A stretch of DNA of 64,000 nt from Dasyornis broadbenti (taxonomy: Eukaryota; Chordata; Aves; Passeriformes; Dasyornithidae): positions 581,887 to 645,886 of the forward strand of contig VZRN01006295.1 in NCBI GenBank assembly GCA_013397935.1, given 5' to 3'. Of this stretch, positions 1 to 13,642 are shown piece after piece (the first letter of the stretch is position 1; each line of letters opens with the position of its first letter). The notes under the pieces were generated by a model that was not told the origin of the DNA, ran no database searches, and was given only the letters and a program-made list of their open reading frames with translations. The translations under genes and the position numbers were made by a program.

Positions 1-467
1 AAAACTGATTTGCATCTATTAATTCTTAACTGCTGAGGAAACTACCACTGTTTCAACACTGAAGTTACCTACCTACAAGCACTGTTACTCACTGAACTGC
101 TTTCAGCCTGAAATATGCTCATTCACAAATTCATGTTGCCCTAAAATCTTACGAGTACGGCTCTTAAGCTTGTTTTAATTTGGAAAAAAAAGAGCATGTG
201 CCAACATAACAAGCAGGCTCCAAAATTCATTCCACCCAACATTTGTCAGGATATGATAAAACAAACAGTAATCTGCACAAACTCCAACCCCAAGGAAATA
301 AAATGAATGTTTCACAGGAAGCATGCTGAAGTTTGAAGAGTTTGCAGATATGTGCTAGCACTGGCACTTTGGGACAATATTTCTGAAAACTTTCACAAGT
401 GAAATCTCCACAAGCATTTTTACTTTTTTTTTTATTATTTTTAAACCACAACTCCAGCTTCCAGGAT

Positions 468-493
468 TGTGAAATTTGGCTGTGAAATTTGGC
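468..493. repeat. 13-base tandem duplication
   Basis: The unit TGTGAAATTTGGC occurs twice head to tail without mismatch. This is a simple small duplication with no visible function. Confidence 0.85.
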
Positions 494-1320
494 ATAACTT
501 AGCTATGAAATAGTATGCTTAGTTCTGCAGCATTTCTGTAAGTTTTAAGCTGAATTTCAACTCAGGTCCCGCAGGCCAATTTGGCCGGGTTTGTTCTTCC
601 AGTCAGTGCCTGCCTCACCTTCTCAAGTACCACAGCACACGACAAAACCTCCTGCAAGCGCCAACAGGCTACACTAGTGTATCTCTGGTAGGGAGTAAGG
701 CACCTTATGTTTTTTATTTCTTTTAGGAATTTGCTCCAGGTGCAGGCACCAGCCAGCTCCATTGGCCCCACTACAGGGCATGGCAGAGCCCTGCAGCCGC
801 AGGTGGGGTACCCCAGAGCAGGGAAGCCCAAAGGCACAGCCCCTCACTATCACCTTGTTGAGTCAGTGTCACAAGCAGATAGAACAAGCCACTTGAAAGA
901 AGAAGCTGTAACGACAGAGGTAATAAGCATTATTTAATTCTCATGTAAATATGGCTGTGGAAGTTCTGGAGCTAGCAAGACACAACGCTTTATCCACTAT
1001 ACCACAAAAGGCTTGAAAAAAGTATGTTAAAGAGCAGGTGGGGGGTTGAATTTTTCAGAACCATTTACCAGAATGATAATTATTACTAGCAAGGCAAGAC
1101 TTCAGAAAGTCTGGATTAAAATCGTTCATGTAAATTCTAGCTGCTGTGGTAGAAGCCTATTGGGTTTGTAGGACATCTTTGACTCTCATCTTGGTGCTAA
1201 ATAACTCACTATGAGCTCAGGAAAGCTAAATGCTGTATTTAATGAAGTCTTCAAGTGGACTCATCTAATCTGATGACTAAAAAGAGGCAGGGCACATATT
1301 GGCTCCTCCATGTAACAGAT

Positions 1321-1345
1321 GATAATATCTTTTCTAGATATTATC
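1321..1345. repeat. 10-base perfect inverted repeat
   Basis: Arms GATAATATCT (1321-1330) and AGATATTATC (1336-1345) are exact reverse complements around a 5-base spacer. The stem is AT-rich. A weak RNA hairpin or a cruciform-prone site is possible; no functional family is recognised. Confidence 0.7.
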
Positions 1346-4215
1346 CCTTTTCTAGAGAACTTCAGCACTCACTGACGAGGCTTGTTAACCAAGAACCCTT
1401 AGGGACTACTAAAGTCACCCTAATTTTTGAAGATGACAAACAGCACACACCACTGCTAGGTTTATAAAGAAGCAATAATGCATCAAACTACTTGAGGTCT
1501 CTCTTGACACCTGCTAAGCAGCCTGCATGCCAGAAAGTAATGCTTATTTACAGCCAAACTTTGCACCCACTCCAAGTGTTAAGCTCCACTTTTCAAACAC
1601 ACACTGATAAAAGTCCATAAGCTGTTTAGTCTAGGCTGCCTGAGAAGGAAAGAATGCAAACACTTTTCTTATTTGAACTCAAAGTGAGAAAACAAGATGA
1701 GAAATCTTTAACATCCTTTTTCATTACTTAGCAGGACTAGCATGTCTCACAACTAAATATTAAAACACTATCTTTCACTGAAATGGCTTAGCCTGTATTC
1801 CAAAAATTGTTCCTACTCTACCTTCTACTTTTTCAAAGAAACAGGGAAACAAAACGTTGAACTTCCTACCAATCACAGAATTTTCTTAGAAACATATTTT
1901 AAGATGGGCATTTACTCAAGACACAATGTTCAAGTTTATTACCTAACCTTAACTCTACTATTTTAATCCAACAGCCAAAAATAATTATTAAACCAACAAA
2001 AGAACTTAATAAACACAAATAAGTCAGAACAAAACCCTTTTTCCAGTTTTATACTTTCTCTGAGAAAGTCACTTCATTGACAAGTTCCCCACTAATGGCT
2101 ACTTCAAATTTGTTTTTTTCCCAGCCCAACTGTAATTTATACAAAATGCTAATCCTTTCCATTCAGAAAAGGCAATGGTTATTCAGTTCAATACCAAACA
2201 TAAATTGGTAGAGACTTCATTTGCACCGTATTGCGTGAGACAGGCCAAAGGGTGAAGGCAGCCTGAGAGGATAAACTCTTGTATAGATTCTGAAGCGGCT
2301 GCAAAACTCTATTCCATTGGAATGCATCAGATATTTGGTATAGGTCTGAATTTCATGATACAGTCCAGTAGTACAAAAATCAAACCCACCAAATAAATGT
2401 TTGTCTTCCACAATAATTCCATTAACACTTCAGATCTGTATTTAGATTTTCACAAACAACTAGTTCCAAGATCTGAACAAAAAGGATTAATATTAAACTT
2501 ACACTATCAATTTTCCTGCTCAGTCAGGTACAGGGGAAGCAGAAGGAACCCACAGCTGGAGGTGGCTGCTGTGGCAGTGCCAGGGGAGCAACTTTTTTGG
2601 TGCAGTACATAGTAACACCACAAAAACCAACCTCACAATATCTCCCAAACTTTCAGCTTGAATATTGCCAGCTGGTTAAGTCAGACTTAATGGTAAAAAG
2701 CTGAGGAAGTGAAAAACCTTTATCAAGATATCATACCAAGTACTCTGGTATCAGTGTACGCTGTGAAAAGCGATACAAAAATCTTCCACATGACCAATAC
2801 AGATCTGACAGCCTAAGATGACTTCTTTACTCAAAGAAGAACAAAAGAACCTGACAGTTAAGGAAAAGCAGACAAGGATCACTCTACTCTTTTAGATAAG
2901 CACAGTCACTTCCAGCTTTTATTTACTGATGGATACAGGGAGGGGAAGAGGGGGAAAGGGAAGTGGCTGACTCAAGGATACAAGTAGAAGAAGACTTGGA
3001 AAAATAGTGGGATTACAAAAGCTAAATAAAACAGATTTGTGAAAAAGGCATATAGTGATAGACAGCAGTATCTTAAAGGCAACTAAAAGGAAAGATCTTA
3101 CATACTTGAGAAATATCCCTACTTTTTCAACTGACAGTCAAGTTTGGCAAAACTACAAGCCACATACTAGGAGGTTCAGAAATTAAACTCATCAGCACAC
3201 ATAACTGAGTTTAAAACAATTAAGAGTATGAAAGAAGCCATTCTTACAAAAGAAATCAAAATGAGGCTTCACACAATACATTTGGCAATCAACTTTAGAT
3301 TTCTTTTTCCGTTTTCTCTGAATTCTATGAAATGCAAAGTTCTAATGTTGCACTAAACCACAGATGTCTGGCAATGATTTTAAGGAAAATCTAAAAAAAA
3401 AAAAACCCACCACAAAACAAATACAAAAAGATTCAGTACCTGTCTGTTTGGTTTTTTTTTTTAAACAGAGTTTTAACAGATCATTTCAATATAATAGAAA
3501 ATTCCATTATTCCTATTGAAAACTCTCTGTAGTTTCAATTACATAAATTAATCTTAGTCTCAACTCTGTACAGCAACTGTGCACACTACTGTAATTTGCC
3601 GCTGCAGTCACTGTCTGAACTGAGAAAAAAATTCATCCAGAACAACACAGAGGCTCATCTGTCCCCAGAATATGAGTAGTATAATGACTCTGCATAGAAA
3701 TACTGTGCTTTCAGTGTCAATTCAGCACTTTTATTTCTTCTACACCATTATCTATCTCTCAGCTGTCTTTCACAAAAAACCTTCCTTTCAGAGAACATGA
3801 AAACGTGGGGTGGAAACACTCAGAAGAGTTAAATATCAATGTATCTCCCTCAAGACAGTACAATTTCTTCATCAATTTTAATCATAGCATACTCCAAGGT
3901 ATCCCAACAGAGCAGCAACAAAAAGACAAAGGATACTTTCTTAGCTTGCCCTACAACCTTCACCAGGGCCATTTATAACCATAAATAACTCACACAGGTA
4001 TTCAGTGGGAGAACAACACATTAAGGAAAAAAACAAAGATAATTAATATCTACCCTGTCGATAACTCAGTATTTAATTTTAAAATATTTTTCATTCACAC
4101 TGTTTAGTAGTATGTATGCCACTGTCATAAAGATTGTTTGGTTATAGCTTGAGGATTATAAAACTCCTTCTGAAGTATATCCATAAAGCTCAGATTGAAC
4201 TGAGTAATTCTGGGG

Positions 4216-4219
<4 letters not shown>

Positions 4220-4256
<37 letters not shown>
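4220..4256 (+). repeat. Poly(A) run, 37 bases
   Basis: An uninterrupted run of 37 A residues ends abruptly in GGGG. It is the longest homopolymer in the window. It could be the tail of an old retroposed sequence, but the DNA to its left matches nothing I recognise and no target-site duplication was seen. Confidence 0.9.
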
Positions 4257-4259
<3 letters not shown>

Positions 4260-4907
4260 GTGGCACCGCTTTCAAAAGTGTTTTATCTGATATCTTTGTG
4301 AAAAGACATGCCTCTTCCCCCTTTCTTTCCTGTACAACCAACAACAATATTCCTGGTCTTTAGTATAGCTCATTCTTGTAGTGTTCAGTATAAGCACCTC
4401 ATTAGAGGCAAAAAAGAATACTGAAACTAGAGTACATCTCCAGCAGAAGAAAAGAGAGCAGGAACAACAGAAACAGAGTGGGTATGTCAGTGAACACTAC
4501 ACATGACAGTTCAAACAATCACTTGCTCATGACGTTCTTGCCTGGATGGTTTCTGGGAACCAGAACTGGTGCAACAGGGCCAGTCTCCAGCTCCCAGTCA
4601 TCCTGCCCAGCATCACACTGATTCCTGCAATGTTCATTAATTCAGGCTAAGTTTCTTCCCCCAAGCCAACTACCTGTACAGAAGGAAGGACAGAGGAGGA
4701 TGTCCTGCTTGCATTAATATTCTGTCATTTGACACCAAATCTTCACCATGTTTACTATGATGTCATGTGAGCACTCTTAAAACACTCAGTACATCCTCTC
4801 TGCTTCTTGATCACACTTTTGCACATATCTTTTAATTAATCAGGACTGGTAAAAGACTAGCAGAAGCCACACCAAATAAACATGGATCATTTTAGAGAAT
4901 TTTTCTC

Positions 4908-5056
4908 AAGCAAAAACAAAACAAAAAAGAATCCAAAACCAACACTCCAAAAAAAAAAAAAAACCAAAACCCAAAAAAAGCCAAAAACCCCAAACAAACA
5001 AAACATAACACCAAAAAACAAAAATACCACAAAATCCACAACCAAACAACCATTAT
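4908..5056 (+). repeat. A/C-rich low-complexity tract
   Basis: About 150 bases made almost only of A and C, in irregular units such as AAAACC, CCAAAA and CAAACA, with very few T or G. It produces a spurious lysine/asparagine/proline-rich reading frame on the plus strand. Similar tracts occur at 29.2, 38.5 and 54.3 kb, always with A and C on the plus strand. Confidence 0.85.
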
Positions 5057-8000
5057 TAAGATTTGTAGCAACTGAGGTAATTGTTAAAAGTTGAGAGAAA
5101 GCACATAAATTCGTGCAATTGCCTATGGCAATGCAACAGCAATTATTACAGAAGAAACAGCTTATTATAAAAAAGTGCTGTCAAGAATCGGGTTGGTAAC
5201 ATGAGAAGGAAACTGGAAATCCAAATGGGGATGTCAGATGGGGCTGAGGCTAATGGTAAACACATACCAGGCTCTGTGGTCCACAGGATAAGGTCCAAGC
5301 ACGCTATCTATAAGATACCTCTGCTTCTCTCCTTGCATAAACTTCCACTCAGTTATTCATTTTAATGGCTTTTGTATCATCCCAAAACCAGTTAAGCTAC
5401 CTATGCAGTGTAATGAAGGACTATGGCCCAATTGGCTCTACTAAGGATCAGCACCTTACTCCTTCTCACTTTGAAAAATGTGCCTGATGAACCGAATCAA
5501 ATCGAGCAACGCCCAGGACAGCAGCCTTTTTTGGCAGACCTGTTATGCAAGAGAAGCCAAACATAAGTGAATAGCTTTGCCACTGAACAATACAACTCAA
5601 CTTTTCCCAGTTCTTTCAGTCTCTGGTTAGCTTCATTTCACTAAAAGCGGCCACCACCACTAATTCATTTCTGTAAGAACTATTCCAACTCCTTGACCAC
5701 AATCTGTCTGACAAGAAACATTCGCAAAGTGTCTTTCAAGTGTGAAGGAGAGATGTTCCATGATTTAGCCATTTGGGATTTAGTTTGCATCTTCCTGCAC
5801 TTGCTCCAACCTGTCTGATGATTTCTAGTAAGTAAGTTTAATAAAATTTATAATCACATTATACTACATTTTTGCTAGCAGACAGAGTAAGTCTGGACTT
5901 TTACACACAGAAGTAGACCATGGAAAAGAGTAGTTATGTCCTGAGAACTGACAACAGTTGTGCTTTTCCTCCCACTCCCTCCTCTTTGAAAATCTCTGTC
6001 TAGTGCCATTTGGCACCTTTCATACCCAAGCACTTCCTTAACTGCTAGGCATCTACTTTTGTAGTTATAGGCAATAGCAAGCTGCATTTTACTTCCAGGG
6101 AAGCATATAGTTTACATGAGCCAGAGGGAAACACCTGCACCTCCCCAGTCTTGGCATGTCCATGGCTGCATATCAGATCAAAACACAGTTGTCAAAGAGC
6201 CACAGGTGCAGGAAGCTTGCTCCAGTGCTCATTTCCACAATATCCTTTTAAAAGAACAGCTTATCCTTTGCTAACTACACTTAAGAGAGCTGCTAACGAC
6301 TCATAGGATTCTTTTTCTAACATATGTTTTAACTGAATGCCACCATAAAACCACAGCTTGAGAAATACACCATGCCATGCCAAGAACCTGACTTATGCCT
6401 CTTTAAATTTAGTCTTCAGAAACTATCTGTACCATGACAACAGGAGCAAAACTCCTTGTCCAAGCCAGTTGGAAGTTTTCCTGATTTATCTTATTCTCCA
6501 CTATGCTATTCAGGGTAAAGTCTATGAGCTAAACCATTGCTCTAACACAGAAATGGCCTTCAGAAGGTTATGAGATCCTCTTCTACCAATTCATTAGTAT
6601 GTAGCGCAAAATAAAATTGAATTGAAATGCAAAAGTAATCACATTTTTCAGGGAATTTTTGCAAATTAATGCTGAGACCATGTCACTCATTTACTGAAAT
6701 TCTCCAAAACCAAACATACCAAAACTAATAGTGAAGCCGTGATTTCTCATGTATTATTTCCTTGGGTGCTCCTTACCTTGATTAAAGGAAATCTAACCAT
6801 TAATATTACCATTTTTCTGAACACAGATACAAACCATACAGCAGCAGGAAGACCATCACAGTCCCACACCAGCCTGGAACGAGCAAGCCCAGTAACTCTG
6901 TTCAGGGAACACACATCAGAGGCATTTTAAACCAAAAAGGCTGATTTTTCCACTCGCGCCAGTAAGTGCACATTCATCTGCTACCAGAAGGCCTGAGAAA
7001 AGGCAGGAATGCTTAAAATCATCACCTGTTTTTCCACTGCTTGTCATAACCTCCGTCAAAAGAAGCAGAAAACTTCATTAAAAGGCACTTACTCAAAACA
7101 TAAGCAGTGACAGTCTGTACGCGATGGAAGGATGTGGGACAGAAGTGGAGAACACGAGAGAAACTTCTCCTATGTCTATGTCAGAAAACCAGTAGACCTG
7201 TAACTGAAATGTTGGGTAGCAGAGGTGAGATTATATAAATATTTTCTAAAAACATTCCTATGCTTCTAACAGTGTGGAACAGATATATATACTGCTGAAT
7301 TATTATACTACACCTCTGAAATAAAAATCAATAGCTACCAAAATAAAGCTGTAGACAGAGGCATCTATTAGTGACAAATATCTTTAGTAAGTCAGTCCAC
7401 TCACAAATAAGAAAATCCATTTTGAATTTTATATCTAAAACATTTTAAGTTATATATAACTATAGAAGAATGTTTGCCAAAGTGGTTTTGGCACACAAAG
7501 GAAGAGATGGATACTGAGCATGTGTCCACTGGTCTAGGTCAGACAGAAAGGTTGATCTATCTCCCAGCTCTGTTGACAATGCCAGACAGCAGATGCCTTT
7601 TCGGTACAGTTATCACATCTGACTCTGAAGAAAAGCACACCTCCCAAAAAGGACTGCTATCACACCCTTTCCATTTTCTCTTACCTTAAAAGCACATAAC
7701 AACTATTTGTAAATACCTCTTTGAAAAGGAACTTTTGTCTTTGAGGAAATAATCACATAATTCTCAATCTGTCACCAGGGTGACCTTTCACTGTGTAAGA
7801 CTACCTTCTATTTCAAAGGGATAAATCACAGCCTCAGTTGTCATTATCCCACTCCACTAGCTTGCAACAGTGCAGAATAACCTTTCTTAAGCACTTTGAC
7901 AATCTCCCTTTCCAAAACAGGCACCACTGATACACACCTTATGGCAAGAACTTGCATTGTGTGCACTGCTGTCTTTAAAAATCAAGATAACAAAAACTGT

Positions 8001-11000
8001 CCACAGGCAGTGCCTGACACAAGGGAGGTACTGTTGGATTCAGATTTATTCACTATTTACTGCATCCCATCCTGCCCACTAAAAATAAAACAGGCAAACA
8101 GCTCTTCCTTCACAGCCTTCCATTCCATCTACTTCCTTGCAACATCCACAGGTACTTTCCCAAGGTGCTCTTCAAGCTCATGAAATCTCTTTAAATATGG
8201 TGCCCTCTTTTAGTCTCTCAGATGAAGTTCTCCATGATTTAAGCAGTCTAATGGCAAATATCTATCAAGACAGCTAGTATTAAATACTAGTTGCTTCCTC
8301 ACATCTGCCTTTCTGTATCTACCTGACTCTTTCAATAAAGGTGATAAGCTCTGGAGGATTGGAATTTTATTTTATTGCTGAAGTCCAGCAGCAGAAACAA
8401 CCAATGTTTCAATTCTGGAAGACTGCAGAGAAATCTACTTCTCCTATTCCTGGCAAGAGCAAGCAGCTAATCTTCTAATTTTCACTGAAAAGAACAGCAG
8501 AGAATAAGAACTCTGCAAGTTGATCAAGTACCCACCACAGTGGGTAAAACAAACTGCCAAGTGACATATAACAGGATCCCTGCAAAGGAATGCAGGGTCA
8601 TGACACACACCATCCTCTACAATGATTTATTCTTTATAAAAAGTTGTAAAAACCAGGGGATAAAGTAGGTGGTCATGTCACTCTTCATCTAACAAGTCTG
8701 CACTGATACAGTGCACTGAAGAAGACAAACTTTCATAACAACATTATAAAAATCTATGCAAGTATCAGTAACTGACGGATGACTGAGCTGTGCTTGAAAA
8801 CAGCTACTTACTCCTTCTGCACAAACAGAAGGAAAAGATGCAGCTCACTGAAAACCTTACAGTTCTGCAGATGAGCTTGTTTGCTCCCCATCTGTTCATC
8901 CCCTTTTGGTCTCTGTTCAAACTGGAAGAATACCCGCCGGAGAGCATGGTCCCCAGGGTGCATCAGGTTTCTGATCCACACTGAATGCTCAGTCAGAGCC
9001 TGCGTGTGGAGAATGTTTTAATTACATCATGCTGGAAATTGGCAAGAGTCCTGGCATTTAATTAAACAGCCGTTTTTTGAAGCAAAGCTCACTCACAGCA
9101 GAGCAGACAAAGACACAGAGGCCTGATGATGTGCTTCATAGCAGCACTTCCCCTATGGCCCAGTGCCTGCTTTGTAAGCAGTCCCGATATACCAGGAACA
9201 TAGCATTTCACATCACCAGATGCCTAAAATCAGGCTAAATGGGGTCGTCTACACCCAGGAGTATGAAAACCACTCACATTTCCCAAGAACAGTGAAAACC
9301 ATACTTGACTGACTTCAGGCACATGAAAGATGTATAGCCAATATAAGGAAAAGATGATTGGGATTCTTCCTAAGTGTTTTCTCCCATGAAGAAAGGTCCA
9401 CAGAGTAGCCATGCCACCTTATTTCCCTAGACACTTACATATGTAAGGCCCAACAGGAAGACAATAAAATAGCAAGCATGATGGTCAGCATTTTTTAGGT
9501 ATTTTTACCTAGAACATAACTTTTTCCTGATGTTACAGAAAAAGGCCAGGGCCATTTTAACAGTTTAAAGAACTCTTGGTTTAAAATAGAATCCCCTCCT
9601 CAGCTGACAGGCCCAAAAGATAATTTTAAAACTACCTTCCTGGGATAAAGCAATCCAACTTCTAGTTTCAGTCTTTTTTTTTCTTTTTCTTTTTTTTTTA
9701 ACCTACCAGGTATTTATAACGCTCTGCACATTTGTAGAGGAATCAAGGATGACTCCCCAGAAACATATAGTAAGCACATCTATCCAGAACATCTGTTCTA
9801 CCTCTGGGAAACAAGACCCATTTCTAGTTTTACAGTCCTGAACATAACAGTCTTAAAGGTAGCCTAACATGGAAGACAGCATTCCCAATTTCTCCAAGCA
9901 CTCTAGTAGCAATTTCCTACAGGTGTTCTGGTTTAGATTAATATTGCCATTCTGGCACTCTAAATTTACACAGATGCTAGTATTCTTTTGTTGCAAATGC
10001 TTTCTCTGAGGTACAGTAGCCATTGCCCTGTCTCCATGCTATGCCATGCTGACAATCCATGGTCAGCCTAGACTCAAGCAATACACTCTTGATCCCCCGC
10101 GTCAGCTGCCTCCAATCAATGAGATGCCTAATAAAAATTTTATTGTCATGGTCTCCGCCCTGCACTACTCAGCATTTTGCACCAGTGAATTCATGCCATT
10201 TCTACTTTTACCACCTCACAAAGTTCTGTCAATGTAGCCTGTGATGGTCATTTGGCAGTAAGGATGTTTCCCATCCTTACACACATTGCTGGCTCACCTG
10301 GTTCAAAGTCAGTAACGAAGACATTGGACAAGATAGGTCTCAGTAACATCTCCATTGTGGTAATTCCCCCTTGAAAACACCTTATGTACAGATATATGCT
10401 CTTCACGTTAACCAAGGTTTTGTTCACCCAAAGACATCTCATTTCAGGAGACAGGTTTGCCAGGACTACTGGCTGTAGGGGGAAAGGAGATGAGGCAGTA
10501 AAAAGCTGCAGTGAGCCTGCAGCTACTGTCCAGTAGAAGACACTGCCATTTGGAAGAAGCACTTCCTTTCTGAAGCACTAAACAAACAACCCAAGACAGA
10601 GTTGCCTTTCATTAAGGAACTAAAGCTGACATATGCTTGGTTTTGATTTAGTTTTACACAAAAATTCAGCTTGAGAAAGTTTGAAAATGTAACCCAGCAG
10701 CGTCATGTTCAACATAATGACAACCATTATCACAAGCATTACAAAACCTTACAGCTTCCTATCTGTGAACTGTAAAACATTAAACTTTCTTTGATAGTAT
10801 CTGGAGAGAAAAGTAAGACACCAAACATGACAAATCCATTTTCAAAAGTCTCCTCTCCCTAAACAAAATTTATTAAAAAAAAAAAGTAGAACTCTTGCCA
10901 CCAAGACGAAGAACATAAGAGGTCAAGTGAAGACTCATATGGTTGATTTATTGTCCAACCCCATAAAAATGAACTTGAACTTCTCAGTTAGTCAACTGAG

Positions 11001-12576
11001 ATGTACACTTGCACACGTAAAAATTGAAAGCTCAGCACCCACAAAAAACCCCCAAGAAATCCCAACAACTAAAAGAAAACCCACGAAACAATGAAAGTCA
11101 AGCTACTTGCTTTACGGCTAACCCATGTTTTTTAGAATATCTGATCATAGTGTATAAGCCCTGTAGTGCCTCAAATATATGAAACCTTTGTATGCTTGGC
11201 CATGAGAACCCATTAAATTGAGCAGTTTCCTAAGTACCGTGGAGGGAAGTTGTGAGGTTGGACTGTCAAGAACACTGCATTTTCAAACAGAAATTTATGG
11301 GAATTTGGAAGCTTTTTAAAAGTTTTTCTACTGTACACAATATCTGCAGCGTAAGTTGTTCCCATGCCAAGGTTGTATTTTTCTAAAACATGGTAGCAAA
11401 CACATTTCAAATTTAATCTAATGTGACACACCAGATTTTAAGTTCTTATATGCGTAGTTATTTCAGCTCTGAAGAGACAGATATTTTTAACAAGTAGACA
11501 CTAAAATTCTCTACAAAAATCCTACTACCTACAGGCTGCCAAAATTCATATGACTGCAATGATTTCAAAACACAACTGAACTGAAGATACCTTGAAAGCT
11601 GGTATGTATTATGAATGCAATTACTCCTGTCACAATTAATAATAGCAGATTACTTTTCGCCATCTGTTTGAAAATGATACAAATTGTATTCCTGGGTCAT
11701 CAGGTCAGAAATTTCCATTCTACCTCAGCAAGAGGCAAACGGATTCCCTGATGACCTTCAGCAAACACTTGTCTCTGTACACCACATTTTAGATGAGGCT
11801 TCTGGAATGTGTTTCCACCAAAGACCACTACTAACCTGTTACATGTAGAGAGAAGTACTGTGGCAGGCAAGACAGAAAACACCTGAATTAAATAAAGAAC
11901 CATTTGCTTATACAAAAACCTACACCACTTAGGGCCAGCAAGGCAGAGGTGTCAGATCTCATCTCAGAAAGTTCCTCCTCTCAGTCTCCTTCAATCAAAA
12001 AAATTATTTAACTACATATGTTCTGATGAATGATATACACTGTTTGGCTACCAGCTGTAATCTTTTGATTTGTACTTACAGCTGAGTCAGAATTCTTAAC
12101 CATTTAAAGTTCCAGCTACAATCTGGGTTCATAATGGGTTACAGTATGCTTAATGTCACACATTCCCCAGCTGGCTTACAAACTCACTCAGAACCAGTCA
12201 CAATGGCTGTCTGCATTCCAATGTCAGATTTTATTTTTAACATTAAGAATATATATCCTTATATTTCTTTCCTTTCAAATGTTTAATATTTTCTTTAAAG
12301 GATAGCATCTTTTAACCAGACCTTTTTAATTGGGTTACTATATGCAAATTATTGTGAGAATTGGTATTACTAAAACTTCACAGTCTACATATCCTTAGAA
12401 GCACAGCAACACAATTTGCATTAAAAACTACCCAAGGACACCTGCATAGAAGGGAAAACTGTTACAGTTAATGCTAGGTGCTCCCTGTAACTATTCTGAC
12501 TGCCTTCAGAAAAACATAAGATGCAGCTCTTCATTGTTTTTGTAGATACTGGGGTCCATGTAGTTATCCATATCAC
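5057..12576. other. Intronic DNA, no gene seen
   Basis: AT-rich non-coding sequence. Reading frames of 60-104 codons are scattered in all frames without family resemblance. A weakly CR1-like stretch lies at about 10290-10445 and a weakly MIR-like stretch at 11750-11800. A T-rich run lies near 9675-9700. Otherwise I see nothing in it. Confidence 0.6.
10290..10445 (-). mobile_element. Possible very old CR1 fragment
   Basis: The stretch reading 'gtaacgaagacattggacaa' followed by words like 'acatctcca', 'ggtaattccc' and 'gttcaccca' runs in the same order as the antisense of the CR1 ORF2 3' half. In recognised copies a phrase about an ongoing 'gaagacattgaac' is followed by a 'cagtac...ccc' block. 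Identity is low and parts do not align by eye, so this is a weak call. Confidence 0.25.
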
Positions 12577-13180
12577 CACAGAATAATCTAATTATTTAGA
12601 CTGGAAAAGACCTTTAACCATGAAACTAACACAGCCAAGTCTAGTACTAAAACATGTCTCCAAGTGCCACATCTACACATCTTTTAAATGCCTCCAGGGA
12701 TGGAGACTCAACCACTTCCCTGGACAGCCTGTTCCAGTGCCGGACAACTTTTTCTCTGAAGAAATTTTGTCTAATATACAATCTAAGCCTCCCTGGCACA
12801 ACTTGAGGTCATTTCCTCTTGTTCTGTCACTTGTTACCTGGGAGAAGAGACCAACATCCACCTCTCTCCACCCTCCTTTCAGGCAGATGTAGAGAGTGGG
12901 AAGGTAACACTGAGCCTCCTTCTCTTCAGACTGAAAATCCCCACCTCCCTCAGCTGTTCCTCATAAGACTTGTGCTCCACACTCTTCACCAGCTCTGTTT
13001 CCCTTCTCTGGACCCTTTCCAGCACTTCAATGTCTTTCTTCTTGTGAGGGACCCAAAACTCGACACAGGATTTGAGGTGTTGCCTCACCAGTCCCAGGGG
13101 GATGATCACCGCCCTGCCCTACTGGCCACTTTATTGATTATACAGGCCAGGGTGCCATTGACCTTCCTGGCTACCTTGAA
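12577..13180 (-). mobile_element. CR1 non-LTR retroposon fragment
   Basis: On the plus strand the element starts with the reverse complement of the CR1 3' end (cacagaataatcta..., ggaaaagacc). It then runs through the well-known CR1 blocks: 'cctccagggatggagactca', 'cagcctgttccagtgc', 'ctgggagaagagaccaa', 'cagctgttcctcataagact' and 'gacacaggatttgaggtgt'. The copy is therefore inserted in minus orientation, the same direction as FBXL7 transcription. It is 5'-truncated, as is usual for CR1, stops near 'cttcctggctaccttg', and carries many substitutions. The open frames across it are remnants or chance frames, not a gene. Neighbouring CR1 copies lie 460 bases and about 2.9 kb to the right. Confidence 0.93.
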
Positions 13181-13642
13181 GCAAAACCATATTAAAAAAA
13201 AGGCAACCACGATAACTAGACATTTGATGTGTTGGTCAGTTGCACAACTGAATAAGCAAATCCCCAGAAATGACAACAAATTACTATCAGGACTTAACAG
13301 AGACTGCTGTCAGCTTGAAGAGCACAGGTCTTAAAATGCCTAGAAAGGCTGTTTAAGCTTCTAAGTCCTGTGCCTGCTAGAGATTATTTGGACAAGAATA
13401 TCAACAGAAACAGAAAATTCATAACAAAAGCAAGCTTCCAAGCATGGATCTTCTAACAGAAGCCATAACTAAGTAGAAAACAAGACAAAAAAATTACATG
13501 TTTTGCTTTTAAAACTAGAAAAATATTTACCTTGTTTTTCTCATGGCAGGAAGTCTGCTCTCCTGCTTGATAAAACTTCTGAAGACCTCTCCACACTGGG
13601 AGCCACACTGCTACATCTACTTTAGGCTGCCATTTTCCATGT

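Larger units (their letters stand above)
1..4219. other. Intronic DNA, no gene seen
   Basis: AT-rich non-coding sequence with only short chance reading frames. Small items are a 13-base tandem duplication at 468-493, a moderately GC-rich patch at about 560-850, a 10-base inverted repeat at 1321-1345 and another GC-richer patch at about 2520-2600. I recognise no repeat family here. Confidence 0.6.

Noticed and set aside
725..937. Plus-strand frame after a good acceptor-like 'ttttttatttcttttag'
   Set aside because: No matching donor or recognisable protein, and the strand is opposite to FBXL7; acceptor-like words are common in T-rich intron.
12819..13334. 171-codon plus-strand frame, the longest outside the CpG island
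   Set aside because: It is the antisense of a CR1 copy running into flanking DNA.
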